Counted from the first letter of the stretch, positions 1 to 8,938 are shown. The stretch: DNA of 64,000 nt from Chromatiaceae bacterium (GCA_022340805.1 JAJDNF010000001.1:17726-81725); one strand, 5' to 3'. Notes: generated from the letters alone by a model not told the origin. Program-made: numbers and translations.

Positions 1-460
1 CAGCGCCACCCCGCGGTTCGTGCAGGGACCTGACTGGCCCTGTGCGATGGCGGTCGCGAGCTTTCATCAGTTTGCAGATCAGCTGGCCGACGACCCGAGC
101 GCCACGCTGCTGCGCTTCCTCGGCCTGCAGGTCAAGGGTGCCGAGCACGCACGCGAGACGCTGCGGCTGCTGCGCGCCGAACTGTTGCAGCGGCCGCCGG
201 CCAGCCAGACGGGTCTGCGCCAGGGCCTGGACCTGCTGCTCGAAAACGATCTGCGCGCGGAGCTGGGCGGCCTGGAGTGCCCAACCCACTGGCTGTTCGG
301 CGCGCGCGACACCCTGGTGCCGCGCGCGCTGCGCGGGCGTCTTGCCGGACTGCTCCCGGGCGCGCGCAGCGAGGAGATCGCGGGGGCAGGGCATGCCCCG
401 TTCCTGTCGCATCCGCAGACCTGCCTCGATGCGCTGTTGCGCGCGGTCGCCGCGGTTTGA
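1..460 (+). CDS. bioH: Pimeloyl-[ACP] methyl ester esterase BioH (3' part)
   Basis: Only the C-terminal half lies in the window; the reading frame is already open at base 2. BioH is a cytosolic alpha/beta hydrolase that removes the methyl ester from pimeloyl-ACP, ending the BioC-dependent part of biotin synthesis. The sequence shows the family's late features: a GARDTLVP segment carrying the acid residue and, near the end, GAGHAPFLSHP with the catalytic histidine. The serine nucleophile lies upstream, outside the window. The stop is 17 bases before the chosen bioC start, and bioC-bioD follow, which strongly supports the call over other hydrolases. Confidence 0.85.
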   Translation, partial: SATPRFVQGPDWPCAMAVASFHQFADQLADDPSATLLRFLGLQVKGAEHARETLRLLRAELLQRPPASQTGLRQGLDLLLENDLRAELGGLECPTHWLFGARDTLVPRALRGRLAGLLPGARSEEIAGAGHAPFLSHPQTCLDALLRAVAAV

Positions 461-477
461 CGGCCGTGGACGAGTCG

Positions 478-1335
478 ATGCCGCCGCCGTTTGACAAGGA
501 CAAGGCGCGCAAGAGCTTCGCGCGGGCCGCGGCGGTCTACGACGATGCCGCCGTGCTGCAGCACGAGATCGGTCGCCGCATGCTCGAGCGACTCGACTAC
601 GTCAGGCTCGAGCCAAGGCGGGTGCTGGATATCGGTTGCGGTACCGGGGTGGCGACCGAGGCGCTGTTGCGGCGCTATCCGAAGGCCGAGGTGATCGCAC
701 TGGATTTTGCCCTGCCGATGCTGGCGCAGGCGCGCAGGCGCGGCCGCTGGCTGCGCCGCCCGCGCTGCCTGTGCGCCGATCTTGACTTTCTGCCACTGGC
801 CGCCGACAGCATCGACCTGATCTTCGCCAATGCCGCACTGCAATGGAGCGCGCAGCCGGCGCAGACGTTCGCCGACATCGCGCGCGTCCTGCGACCGGGC
901 GGGCTGTTCATGTTCAGCACCTTCGGTCCGGACACGCTGCACGAACTGCGCGCCGCCTGGGCGGCGGTCGACGGCCAGCCGCATGTACACGGATTCATCG
1001 ATATGCACGATTACGGTGACATGCTGCTCGGCGCCGGCCTGGCCGATCCGGTGATGGACGTCGAGCGCATGACCCTGACCTATGGCGATGCGATGCAGTT
1101 GATGCGTGAGATCAAGATAATCGGCGCGGGCAACGCCAGCTCGGGCCGGCAGCGCGGGCTCGTTGGCCGTGAACGCATCGCGCGGGTGTGCGCGGCCTAC
1201 GAGCGCTTTCGCGGCGCGGATGGCCGTCTGCCGGTCAGCTACGAAGTGGTGCACGGGCACGCCTGGGGGGCCACCCAGCGCCGCGTCGATGGCGAGACCC
1301 GGGTCTCGCTGGATGTATTGCGGTCGAAGAAATGA
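478..1335 (+). CDS. bioC: Malonyl-[ACP] O-methyltransferase BioC
   Basis: A 285-residue class I SAM-dependent methyltransferase that methylates malonyl-ACP so that it can enter fatty acid elongation as a disguised primer for pimelate synthesis. The SAM-binding motif is DIGCGTG at about residues 51-57, and the N-terminal region (FDKDKARKSFARAA) is typical of BioC. I chose ATG 478, which gives the family's usual N-terminus; an in-frame GTG at 466 is possible. The 3' end overlaps bioD by four bases (ATGA), indicating translational coupling in a bioHCD operon. Confidence 0.93.
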   Translation: MPPPFDKDKARKSFARAAAVYDDAAVLQHEIGRRMLERLDYVRLEPRRVLDIGCGTGVATEALLRRYPKAEVIALDFALPMLAQARRRGRWLRRPRCLCADLDFLPLAADSIDLIFANAALQWSAQPAQTFADIARVLRPGGLFMFSTFGPDTLHELRAAWAAVDGQPHVHGFIDMHDYGDMLLGAGLADPVMDVERMTLTYGDAMQLMREIKIIGAGNASSGRQRGLVGRERIARVCAAYERFRGADGRLPVSYEVVHGHAWGATQRRVDGETRVSLDVLRSKK

Positions 1336-2006
1336 GCCGCGGGATATTTGTCACCGGTACCGATACGGGCTGCGGCAAGACCCATGTCGCGCAGGCCCTG
1401 ATCCGTGCGCTGCGCGCCCGCGGGCTGCGCGTGGCTGGCTTCAAACCCGTGGCGGCAGGCGCCGATTGGTGCGACGGCGAACTGCGCAATGACGATGCCC
1501 TGGCGCTGAAGCGCGAGGCTGGCCACGCGGCGGCGTACGCCACGATCAATCCGTATTGCCTCGAGGCCGCCGTTGCCCCCCACCTGGCAGCGGCCGAGGC
1601 CGGGGTGGCGATCGAGCTCGGCGTGATCCTTGCCGCGTATGCGCAGCTGGCGGCGCGCAGCGATGTCGTGGTCGTCGAGGGTGCCGGCGGCTGGCTGGTG
1701 CCGCTCGGTCCCGGCCTGGACATGCAGGGTGTGGCCCTGGCGCTGGGCCTGCCGGTGCTGCTGGTGGTGGGATTGCGGCTCGGCTGCCTCAATCATGCCT
1801 TGCTCAGCGAGCGGGCCATCCTGGCCGGCGGCGGGCGTCTGCTCGGCTGGATCGGTTCGCAGGTGGATCCTGGTATGGCCCGCCTGAACGGCAATGTCGC
1901 CACGTTGACCGAGCGCCTCGGCGCGCCCTGCCTCGGGGTCATTGCGCACCCGGCCTCGCGCGAGCGGCTGGACCCGCCCCGCCCGCTGACGCTGGAAGGT
2001 CTCTGA
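1332..2006 (+). CDS. bioD: ATP-dependent dethiobiotin synthetase BioD
   Basis: A 224-residue cytosolic P-loop enzyme that closes the ureido ring of dethiobiotin from diaminopelargonic acid, CO2 and ATP. The family P-loop GTDTGCGKT lies at residues 9-17, followed by FKPVAAG and the VEGAGGW motif near residue 115. Start ATG 1332 overlaps the bioC stop. Length is normal. It is the last gene of the bio operon here; an AT-rich promoter region follows. Confidence 0.95.
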   Translation: MSRGIFVTGTDTGCGKTHVAQALIRALRARGLRVAGFKPVAAGADWCDGELRNDDALALKREAGHAAAYATINPYCLEAAVAPHLAAAEAGVAIELGVILAAYAQLAARSDVVVVEGAGGWLVPLGPGLDMQGVALALGLPVLLVVGLRLGCLNHALLSERAILAGGGRLLGWIGSQVDPGMARLNGNVATLTERLGAPCLGVIAHPASRERLDPPRPLTLEGL

Positions 2007-2221
2007 ACGGACTCAAGCCGACCGGTACGCGACGTGTCTTTGATCATTGTCAAAAAATTAGAATATTAGAGAACTCAAATACCATAAAAAGATTTTTAAC
2101 TGATCCAGCTCAAATTTGGTTGGAATCCACCCGGAGGGCGCGCTACCCTCGCACGGCGAAAAAATGACCGGGTGTTGTTTTGTTCGGGTCGACGCTCGAT
2201 GTGTGAAGCGCTGGGGATGTC
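2007..2221 (+). promoter_or_regulatory. AT-rich promoter region ahead of the caa3 oxidase operon, with an FNR-like box
   Basis: This 215-base gap between bioD and the DUF2244 gene turns sharply AT-rich between about 2041 and 2120, unlike its surroundings. It contains TTGAT-CATT-GTCAA at 2040-2053, which differs from the FNR/Anr consensus TTGAT-N4-ATCAA at one base and extends to a TTTGA...TCAAA dyad at 2039-2054. No convincing -35/-10 pair with 17-base spacing was found, so the transcription start is not placed. Binding by an FNR-family regulator is inference. Confidence 0.5.
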
Positions 2222-2227
2222 TTGCTG

Positions 2228-2728
2228 ATGGTGATCTCCGACGACAGTCCCGACTCCAGGTTGCGTCGGGTCGTGATCCGGCCAAACCGTTCGCTGAGCT
2301 GGCGCCAGTCGATGATATTCCTCGGCGCAATCGCAGTGCCGTTGCTGTTGTTCGGTGTCGTGCTCGCGTTCGAGGGATTCTGGCTGGTCTTGCCGTTTGC
2401 GGGGCTCGAGCTGGGCGCGCTGTTCGCCTGTTTATACCTGGTGTCGCATGCGTCGTTGCGCTGCGAGGTGGTGTCCATCGGGGATGCTGTGGTTACGGTC
2501 GAGAAGGGTCGCGATCGGGGCCGCTGCCCGGAAAAGGGCGGTCCTGAAGAGCGCGTCGAGTTCGCGCGCGGCTGGGTCCGGGTCGAGTTGTCGAACAGCC
2601 CCGGTCACTGGTATCCGCACCGCCTGTGGATCGGCGCTTCCGGAAGGCGCGTCGAGATCGGGGGATTCCTGGTCGACGATGAGAAGGCTGAGCTTGCTGC
2701 AGAGTTGCACAGGCTGCTTTCCGCATGA
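2228..2728 (+). CDS. DUF2244 integral membrane protein
   Basis: A protein of about 166 residues in the DUF2244 family, function unknown. Two adjacent hydrophobic helices lie at roughly residues 29-72 (SMIFLGAIAVPLLLFGVVLA, then FWLVLPFAGLELGALFACLY), followed by a soluble domain ending in a short acidic helix. ATG 2228 is used; a TTG two codons upstream (2222) is the alternative. It sits directly before coxB in the same direction, a position this family commonly occupies, which hints at a link to the oxidase but proves none. Confidence 0.75.
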   Translation: MVISDDSPDSRLRRVVIRPNRSLSWRQSMIFLGAIAVPLLLFGVVLAFEGFWLVLPFAGLELGALFACLYLVSHASLRCEVVSIGDAVVTVEKGRDRGRCPEKGGPEERVEFARGWVRVELSNSPGHWYPHRLWIGASGRRVEIGGFLVDDEKAELAAELHRLLSA

Positions 2729-2798
2729 AATTTTTGCGCACCGCCGGACGCGGGGCGCGCTGCAACATATAACGATTGATCTCGGGGGGACCGAAGCT

Positions 2799-3941
2799 GT
2801 GAGACTAATGCGTAAGCTGGCCGGCATTTCGACGGCATATCTGGGGGCGGCGTTCACGTCAGCGCATGCTGACTACGCGCTCAATATGCGTCAGGGGGTC
2901 ACGAGCACGAGCCAGAGCGTGTATGACCTGCACATGATTATCTTCTGGGTGTGCTGCGTGATTGGCGTCGTGGTGTTCGGCGCGATGATTTACTCCATCG
3001 TCAACCACCGCAAGTCCAAGGGTGCGGTAGCGGCGCAGTTTCATGAGAGCACGACGATGGAGATCCTGTGGACCGTCGTGCCTATCGTGATCCTGGTCAG
3101 TATGGCGATCCCCGCGACCAATACCCTGCTGGCCATGGAAGATACCGGCGATGCTGAAATGACCATCAAGGTCACCGGTATCCAGTGGAAGTGGAAATAC
3201 GACTACGTCGACGGCGATGCCGCCGGGGTGTCGTTCATCAGTTCGCTGCATCCGGATCACAACCAGGCGCGCCTGCTGGGCTCCGGCGCGGATGTGACCC
3301 AGTTCGGTGACAACTACCTGATGGAAGTTGATAACCCGGTGGTTATTCCGACCGGTAAGAAGGTGCGCTTCCTGTTGACCGCCGCGGATGTGATCCATTC
3401 CTGGTGGGTGCCCGATCTTGGCTGGAAGAAGGATGCGATCCCCGGTTTTGTGAACGAGGCCTGGACCAAGCTCGACGAGCCCGGCACTTACCGCGGCAAG
3501 TGTGCCGAGTTGTGCGGCAAGGACCATGGCTTCATGCCGATCGTGGTGGTTGCCAAGTCTCCCGAAGATTACGCGCTGTGGGTCGCCGAGCAGAAGGGCG
3601 CAGCCGCGGCCGCCGCCGCGTCGGCAGATCGTGAATGGACCGCAGAGGAGCTGATCGCGAAGGGCGAGCAGGTCTATACCGCGAACTGTGCCGCCTGTCA
3701 TCTGGCCAATGGCCAGGGCGTGCCGCCGGCATTCCCGGCGCTTGCCGGCAGCGCGATTGCGACCGGTGATCTGGCTGCACACATAGACCGCGTGCTGAAC
3801 GGCAAGGCGGGTACCGCGATGGCGGCATACCGCAGCATCCTCAATGATGCGGATCTTGCCGCGGTGATTTCCTACGAGCGCAACGCCTGGGGCAACAGTG
3901 CCGGTGTCGTTCAGCCAGCTGCAATCAAGGCAGCACGTTAA
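2799..3941 (+). CDS. coxB: Cytochrome c oxidase subunit II with fused cytochrome c domain (caa3 type)
   Basis: A 380-residue CuA subunit that takes electrons from cytochrome c and passes them to subunit I. A signal peptide ends near AHA-DY (residue 24); two membrane helices follow at about 44-66 and 88-112. The CuA ligands are all visible: His200, Cys235, Glu237, Cys239, His243, Met246. After an alanine-rich linker a class I cytochrome c domain carries CAACH at 297-301. I start at GTG 2799 because a GGGGGGA ribosome site ends eight bases upstream; ATG 2808 is too far from it. The fused heme makes this a caa3-type enzyme. Confidence 0.95.
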   Translation: MRLMRKLAGISTAYLGAAFTSAHADYALNMRQGVTSTSQSVYDLHMIIFWVCCVIGVVVFGAMIYSIVNHRKSKGAVAAQFHESTTMEILWTVVPIVILVSMAIPATNTLLAMEDTGDAEMTIKVTGIQWKWKYDYVDGDAAGVSFISSLHPDHNQARLLGSGADVTQFGDNYLMEVDNPVVIPTGKKVRFLLTAADVIHSWWVPDLGWKKDAIPGFVNEAWTKLDEPGTYRGKCAELCGKDHGFMPIVVVAKSPEDYALWVAEQKGAAAAAAASADREWTAEELIAKGEQVYTANCAACHLANGQGVPPAFPALAGSAIATGDLAAHIDRVLNGKAGTAMAAYRSILNDADLAAVISYERNAWGNSAGVVQPAAIKAAR

Positions 3942-3967
3942 GCATTAACTCTGGGAGAGTCTTCAAG

Positions 3968-5548
3968 ATGAGTACCGCTACAGCAACTCACGACGAACAT
4001 CATGACCACGGGCCGGCCAAGGGCCTGATGCGCTGGGTAACCACCACCAACCACAAAGACATCGGGACCCTGTACCTGCTGTTCGCGCTGGTCATGTTCT
4101 TCATCGGCGGCGCCATGGCCATGGTGATCCGTGCGGAGCTGTTCCAGCCGGGTCTGCAACTCGTTGATCCGCAGTTCTTCAATTCGATGACCACGGTGCA
4201 CGCGCTGGTGATGATCTTCGGTGCGGTCATGCCGGCTTTCACCGGCTTGGCCAACTGGCTGATCCCGATGATGATCGGCGCACCGGACATGGCGCTACCG
4301 CGCATGAACAACTTCTCGTTCTGGATCCTGCCGTTTGCGTTCTCGCTGTTGTTGTCGACCTTCTTCATGAATGGCGGTGGCCCGGCTGGCGGCTGGACCC
4401 TGTACCCGCCGCTGTCGCTGCAGATGGGTGACGGCTTCCCGTTCCTGATCTTCGCGATCCACCTGGCCGGAATCTCGTCGATCATGGGCTCGATCAACAT
4501 CGTCGTCACGATCCTGAACATGCGCGCACCGGGCATGACCCTGATGAAGATGCCGCTGTTCGTCTGGACCTGGCTGATCACTGCCTATCTGCTGATCGCG
4601 ACGATGCCGGTGCTGGCCGGTGCGGTGACCATGCTGCTGACCGACAAGTTCGCCGGCACCAGCTTCTTCAGTGCGGCCGGCGGTGGCGATCCGGTGATGT
4701 TCCAGCATATCTTCTGGTTCTTCGGACACCCCGAGGTGTACATCCTGATCCTGCCGGCGTTCGGCATCGTCTCGGCGATCGTCCCGACCTTCGCGCGCAA
4801 ACCGCTGTTCGGCTACAGCTCGATGGTGTACGCGACCGCCTCGATCGCGTTCCTGTCGTTCATCGTGTGGGCTCACCACATGTTCACGGTGGGCATGCCG
4901 GTGGTCGGTGAGCTGTTCTTCATGTACGCCACGATGATGATCGCGGTGCCGACCGGGGTGAAGGTGTTCAACTGGGTGTCGACCATGTGGAAGGGCTCGA
5001 TGACCTTCGAGACGCCCATGCTGTTCGCGGTCGGTTTCATCATCATGTTTACCATCGGTGGGTTCTCGGGCCTGATGCTGGCCATCGCGCCGGCCGACTT
5101 CCAGTACCACGATACCTATTTCGTGGTTGCTCACTTCCACTACGTGCTGGTCACAGGTGCGGTCTACTCGATCATGGCCGCCGCCTACTACTGGCTGCCG
5201 AAGTGGACCGGTAATATGTACGATGAAAAGCTGGGCAAGATGCATTTCTGGATCTCGACCGTCTCGGTCAACGTGCTGTTCTTCCCGCAGCACTTCCTCG
5301 GTCTGGCCGGCATGCCGCGCCGCATCCCGGACTATTCGGTGCAGTTCACCGACTGGAACGTGATCTCATCGATCGGCGGTTTCGTGTTCGGTGCGTCGCA
5401 GCTGATGTTTGCCTACGTGGTCATCAAGACCATTCGCGGCGGCGAGAAGGCCACCAGCCAGGTGTGGGAAGGCGCGCATGGTCTGGAATGGACTCTGCCG
5501 TCTCCGCCTCCTTACCACAGCTTCACCGAGGCGCCTGAGGTCAAGTAA
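3968..5548 (+). CDS. coxA: Cytochrome c oxidase subunit I (caa3-type catalytic subunit)
   Basis: A 526-residue polytopic membrane protein that holds low-spin heme a and the heme a3-CuB oxygen-reduction site and pumps protons. The HPEVY motif of the crosslinked His-Tyr pair ([14 protein letters not shown]), the CuB-region WAHHMFTVG and the heme-ligand segment VAHFHYVLV are all present. A GGGAGAG ribosome site lies eight bases before ATG 3968. It follows coxB closely and is followed by a strong G+C hairpin and the small assembly genes. Confidence 0.97.
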   Translation: MSTATATHDEHHDHGPAKGLMRWVTTTNHKDIGTLYLLFALVMFFIGGAMAMVIRAELFQPGLQLVDPQFFNSMTTVHALVMIFGAVMPAFTGLANWLIPMMIGAPDMALPRMNNFSFWILPFAFSLLLSTFFMNGGGPAGGWTLYPPLSLQMGDGFPFLIFAIHLAGISSIMGSINIVVTILNMRAPGMTLMKMPLFVWTWLITAYLLIATMPVLAGAVTMLLTDKFAGTSFFSAAGGGDPVMFQHIFWFFGHPEVYILILPAFGIVSAIVPTFARKPLFGYSSMVYATASIAFLSFIVWAHHMFTVGMPVVGELFFMYATMMIAVPTGVKVFNWVSTMWKGSMTFETPMLFAVGFIIMFTIGGFSGLMLAIAPADFQYHDTYFVVAHFHYVLVTGAVYSIMAAAYYWLPKWTGNMYDEKLGKMHFWISTVSVNVLFFPQHFLGLAGMPRRIPDYSVQFTDWNVISSIGGFVFGASQLMFAYVVIKTIRGGEKATSQVWEGAHGLEWTLPSPPPYHSFTEAPEVK

Positions 5549-5558
5549 TGACCGGGCT

Positions 5559-5580
5559 GCCCCCGCCACGCGGCGGGGGC
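5559..5580 (+). other. G+C-rich hairpin after coxA
   Basis: A perfect 9-bp stem (GCCCCCGCC / GGCGGGGGC) with a 4-base loop ACGC lies 11 bases after the coxA stop. There is no downstream T-run, so it is not a standard intrinsic terminator. It may protect the 3' end of coxB-coxA mRNA or partly reduce read-through into the assembly genes; that is inference. Confidence 0.6.
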
Positions 5581-5596
5581 GGTCGGCGAGATTGCA

Positions 5597-5713
5597 ATGC
5601 AGCAAGCAGAAGACAAATCCAAGTCCAATATCCGGCTGGCCGTCATCCTGGGTCTGGTGGCGCTCGGCTTCTTCCTGATGGGCCTGTACCTGGCAGCAGG
5701 CAAGGGGGGCTGA
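5597..5713 (+). CDS. Small cytochrome oxidase assembly protein (single-helix, 38 aa)
   Basis: A 38-residue ORF: a short charged N-terminus (MQQAEDKSKSN) and one membrane helix (about residues 14-34) ending in a glycine-rich tail. Genes of this size and shape between coxA and ctaG are annotated as cytochrome oxidase small assembly proteins in beta- and gammaproteobacteria. Its stop lies four bases before the ctaG ATG. The function is assumed from position and form; no catalytic or metal-binding residue is visible. Confidence 0.75.
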   Translation: MQQAEDKSKSNIRLAVILGLVALGFFLMGLYLAAGKGG

Positions 5714-5717
5714 GGCA

Positions 5718-6269
5718 ATGACGGCAGCTGGCCACAAGCGCAATGGCCGTTCCTTTGCCCGTGTCGCGATGGTGGCGGTGGCGATGTTCGGCTTCGGTTA
5801 CCTGTTGGTGCCGCTGTACGACGTGTTCTGCGAGATCACCGGCCTGAACGGAAAGACCGGTCGGATCGACGAGGCCGCAGTGGTGGCGCGCTATGAACCG
5901 GACGTGTCGCGCGTGATCACCGTTCAGTTTGTTGCCAACAACAACGTCGGGATGCCGTGGGAGTTCGGCCCGAGTGTCGCGAGCCTGGAGGTTCACCCGG
6001 GCCAGATCTATGCGACCTCGTTCACCGCGCGCAACCCGACTGGCCACAACATGGTGGCCCAGGCCGTGCCGAGCGTTGCGCCGAACAAGGCCAGTCGTTA
6101 TTTCAACAAGACCGAGTGTTTCTGCTTCAACCAGCAGCCATTGGCTGCAGGCGAGAGCAAGGATATGCCGCTGCGTTTTATTGTCGATCCGAAGCTGCCC
6201 AGGGACGTCCGTACCCTGACCCTGGCATATACGATTTTCGATGTGACGCAGCAGGTAGCCGTAAATTAA
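5718..6269 (+). CDS. ctaG: Cytochrome c oxidase assembly factor CtaG (Cox11 family)
   Basis: A 183-residue protein with one N-terminal membrane helix (about residues 15-35) and a periplasmic beta domain. Cox11 proteins deliver copper to the CuB site of subunit I. The copper-binding pair ECFCFNQQ is at Cys134/Cys136, with a further cysteine at 38 just after the helix, as in the family. A GGGGGG ribosome site lies eight bases upstream of ATG 5718. It lies between the small assembly gene and coxC. Confidence 0.95.
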   Translation: MTAAGHKRNGRSFARVAMVAVAMFGFGYLLVPLYDVFCEITGLNGKTGRIDEAAVVARYEPDVSRVITVQFVANNNVGMPWEFGPSVASLEVHPGQIYATSFTARNPTGHNMVAQAVPSVAPNKASRYFNKTECFCFNQQPLAAGESKDMPLRFIVDPKLPRDVRTLTLAYTIFDVTQQVAVN

Positions 6270-6350
6270 TTAGCATCGGCGTTGCTCGATGAGTCCGCCG
6301 GTCCGACTGTAACCACGTAAATCAAGACTCAAACATCCTGGGGGGGACAC

Positions 6351-7211
6351 ATGGTACACACAGGTGACCATTACTACGTGCCACATGGCAGCCACTGGCC
6401 TATCGTTGCCAGCGTTGCGCTGTTCACTGGCGTGATCGGCGCGGCAAATTGGTTCAACGGCCATGCCTCCGGGCAGATGCTGTTGCTGCTGGGCCTCGCG
6501 CTGGTGGCGTTCATGATGTTCGGCTGGTTCGGCACGGTCATCAACGAGAGCCTGAAGGGCATGTACAACGAGCAGGTCGATCGCTCGTTCCGCCAGGGGA
6601 TGATGTGGTTCATCTTCTCCGAGGTGATGTTCTTCGCCGCGTTCTTCGGCGCCCTGTTCTATGCGCGTGTGCTGTCAGTGCCGTGGCTGCTGGGTGGCGA
6701 CTTCTCCACCCACGAATACCTGTGGAGCGGTTTCGGCGAGTCCTGGCCGACCAACGGCCCCGGCAACGTCGGCGGCGACTTCGTGAACATGGGGGCATGG
6801 GGTATTCCGGCGATCAACACGCTGCTGCTGTTGACCTCGGGCGTGACCATCACCCTCTCGCACTGGGCGCTCAAGGCGAATGACCAAGCCAAGACGGTGC
6901 TGTGGCTGGCTGCCACGGTGGCGCTCGGTGCGACATTCCTTGGCTTCCAGGCCTACGAATACATCCACGCCTACCACGAGCTCAACCTGACGCTCGGCTC
7001 AGGCATCTATGGTTCGACCTTCTTTATGCTGACCGGGTTCCACGGCTTCCACGTCACCATGGGCACGATCATGCTGATCGTGATCACCTTGCGTGCCGCG
7101 AAGGGACATTTCTCGCCGGAGCACCATTTCGCCTTTGAAGGCGTGGCCTGGTACTGGCACTTCGTGGATGTGGTCTGGCTGGGCCTGTTTATCTTCGTCT
7201 ACGTGCTGTAA
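6351..7211 (+). CDS. coxC: Cytochrome c oxidase subunit III
   Basis: A 286-residue, seven-helix membrane subunit that stabilises the oxidase core. Family signatures include FRQGMMWFIFSEVMFF, the MGAWGIPAINT loop and the C-terminal HHFAFEGVAWYWHFVDVVWL. ATG 6351 is preceded by a run of seven G residues five bases upstream. About 80 bases separate it from ctaG. An imperfect hairpin follows its stop at 7218-7247. Confidence 0.96.
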   Translation: MVHTGDHYYVPHGSHWPIVASVALFTGVIGAANWFNGHASGQMLLLLGLALVAFMMFGWFGTVINESLKGMYNEQVDRSFRQGMMWFIFSEVMFFAAFFGALFYARVLSVPWLLGGDFSTHEYLWSGFGESWPTNGPGNVGGDFVNMGAWGIPAINTLLLLTSGVTITLSHWALKANDQAKTVLWLAATVALGATFLGFQAYEYIHAYHELNLTLGSGIYGSTFFMLTGFHGFHVTMGTIMLIVITLRAAKGHFSPEHHFAFEGVAWYWHFVDVVWLGLFIFVYVL

Positions 7212-7217
7212 GTCGAC

Positions 7218-7247
7218 GCCCGGGCCCGGCCGATGCCGGGTCTGGGC
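7218..7247. terminator. Imperfect hairpin between convergent coxC and the twin-helix gene
   Basis: GCCCGGGCCCGGC and GCCGGGTCTGGGC pair at about 11 of 13 positions around a 4-base CGAT loop. It sits just after the coxC stop and before the end of the convergent gene at 7270. Neither strand shows a T-run, so termination would need Rho or another factor. Confidence 0.4.
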
Positions 7248-7269
7248 GGGGGCGGCATTCGACGCAGTC

Positions 7270-7509
7270 CTAATTCCGCGGTGCGGTTTCTGCGGGACGC
7301 TCGGGATAGAGGCCATGGGGCTCGATTACGCCGAGGCCGATCAGGATCATCAGAAAGGCAAACAGTCCGATAGACAGGCCGATACGCAGCGTGAGCGCAC
7401 GCAGGGTGCGACGCGAATCGCCCTTGTCATTGACCAGGTAGTACAGGCCGGATCCGAGACTGGCGATGATGCCGACGAACACGAGAACGATGATGACCTT
7501 GATCCACAC
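7270..7509 (-). CDS. Twin transmembrane helix small protein (DUF2909 family)
   Basis: A 79-residue protein with two membrane helices (about residues 3-27 and 44-63) joined by a basic loop (NDKGDSRRTLRALTLR). It matches the small DUF2909 proteins that commonly lie between coxC and surf1. It is the only minus-strand gene inside the cox cluster. I start at GTG 7509, with GAGGA ten bases upstream; no ATG is available at a suitable place. Its role in oxidase assembly is assumed from position only. Confidence 0.78.
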   Translation of the reverse strand: MWIKVIIVLVFVGIIASLGSGLYYLVNDKGDSRRTLRALTLRIGLSIGLFAFLMILIGLGVIEPHGLYPERPAETAPRN

Positions 7510-7560
7510 GACGACAGATTCCTCTTTGCAGGCCGCGGCAGTATAGCAGCCCGCTATCGC

Positions 7561-8334
7561 ATGAAGATCCCGCCGCTGCATATCGGTCGTTACCGTTTCG
7601 CCCCGGCCTTGTGGCCAAGCGTGGCATTCGCCTGCGTGTTTCCCGTGCTGCTCAGCCTGGGCTACTGGCAGATGGGGCGTGCGACGGCCAAGCAGGCGAT
7701 GCTCGAACAGCGCGCGGCGAGCGAGCTGGCGGCGCCGTTGCCGCTGGATCGGCGCACCCCGCTGAGCGTGGCCGACCGCTATCGCCCTGCCCGGGTGCGT
7801 GGCCACTACGTCGACGAGCAGCAGTGGCTGCTCGACAATCGTGTTTACCAGGGGCAGCCGGGGTACCACGTGTTCACCCCATTTCGCATCGAGGGTGAGG
7901 ACGCGCCGAGCCTGCTGGTCAACCGCGGCTGGGTTTCGCTGGGTGCCTCGCGGGAGTTCCTGCCGGCGCTGCCGGTAAGCGATGATCTGGTGACGCTGAG
8001 CGGTCGGCTGGACTCTCCGGCATCGGTCGGGCTGGTGATCGGTGAGGTTCCGCTACGCAGCGTAGCGGACAGGGTCGTGGTTCAGTCGCTGGATATCCCG
8101 GCGCTGGCCGATGCGCGCAGCCTGCCGCTGCTGCGCTATGCGCTGGTGATCGACGACGGCCAGCCGGGCGGGTTGCAGTACGACTGGTCGCCGATTCCGG
8201 AGATGGGGCCCGAGAAACACCTCGGCTACGCGGTGCAGTGGTTCGGCCTCGCGGTCGCGCTCCTGATCATTTTCGTTGGGGTGAATACCCGGCTTGACGG
8301 TGACGACGGGGAGAAACATGTCGAGGCCGGATGA
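7561..8334 (+). CDS. SURF1 family cytochrome oxidase assembly protein
   Basis: A 257-residue protein with helices near both ends (about 13-33 and 228-248) and a periplasmic domain between, the SURF1 topology. SURF1 proteins help insert heme a into subunit I. Typical motifs are GYWQMGRA after the first helix, RGHYV, LVNRGWV in the middle and the YAVQWFGLA signature of the last helix. ATG 7561 gives the normal length. It diverges from the twin-helix gene and starts the second half of the cluster (surf1, SCO-like gene, ctaA, ctaB). Confidence 0.92.
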   Translation: MKIPPLHIGRYRFAPALWPSVAFACVFPVLLSLGYWQMGRATAKQAMLEQRAASELAAPLPLDRRTPLSVADRYRPARVRGHYVDEQQWLLDNRVYQGQPGYHVFTPFRIEGEDAPSLLVNRGWVSLGASREFLPALPVSDDLVTLSGRLDSPASVGLVIGEVPLRSVADRVVVQSLDIPALADARSLPLLRYALVIDDGQPGGLQYDWSPIPEMGPEKHLGYAVQWFGLAVALLIIFVGVNTRLDGDDGEKHVEAG

Positions 8335-8932
8335 GCGGCAGGTCCGCCGCAGTCGGATCCAGCTGATCCTGATATTCGCGCTGTTCCTGCTGCCGCCGTT
8401 GTCGGCATGGGTGGCATGGAAGTACCTGGGCACCTCTGGCGTCGAGTCGACGACCAACGCGGGCACCCTGATCGTGCCTGCCAGGCCTTTGGATCTGGCC
8501 GGGCTGCGCAGGCCCGATGGTGCGCCGTTCGTGGATGCGGATCTGCACGGGCGCTGGACCTACGTGCTGTTTGTACCGGGTGAATGTGATGAGCGCTGCG
8601 AGCAGCAACTGTACCTTACCCGCCAGGTGCGCCTGTCGGTGAGCAAGGACATCCCGCGTGTGCAGCGCCTGGCGGTGTTCGGGCAGGCGCCGGCCGCGGC
8701 CCTGGCGCAAGAACTCGCCAGTGACCACGCGGATCTGACCTGGGTGGTGCGCGATACGGCGGCTGGCAGGCTGCTCGACAGCTTTCGTGGCGATGGATTT
8801 GGAGCCGACGGTCAGCAGTATTTTCTGATCGATCCGCTGGGCAATCTGATGATGTACTACGACCTCTCGGTCCCGGCCAAGGGGATGATGAGGGATCTGC
8901 AGAAGTTGCTGAAGATCTCGCAGATCGGATAG
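8318..8932 (+). CDS. Membrane-anchored SCO-like protein of the cox cluster (hypothetical)
   Basis: A 204-residue protein with one N-terminal helix (about 14-37) and a periplasmic domain. It overlaps the end of surf1 and ends six bases before ctaA. I do not know a named function. The segment VLFVPGECDERC carries Cys90-x3-Cys94, the spacing of the copper-binding cysteines in SCO1/SenC thioredoxin-fold chaperones, and QQYFLIDPLGN resembles the following strand of that fold. The histidine SCO proteins have before that strand is not visible. A remote SCO relative serving oxidase copper loading is the best guess. Confidence 0.7.
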   Translation: MSRPDERQVRRSRIQLILIFALFLLPPLSAWVAWKYLGTSGVESTTNAGTLIVPARPLDLAGLRRPDGAPFVDADLHGRWTYVLFVPGECDERCEQQLYLTRQVRLSVSKDIPRVQRLAVFGQAPAAALAQELASDHADLTWVVRDTAAGRLLDSFRGDGFGADGQQYFLIDPLGNLMMYYDLSVPAKGMMRDLQKLLKISQIG

Positions 8933-8938
8933 AGAGAA

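Noticed and set aside
4295..5293. A 332-codon minus-strand frame opposite coxA
   Set aside because: Composition (His/Arg/Asp repeats) is a mirror of membrane-protein codons; coxA is certain.
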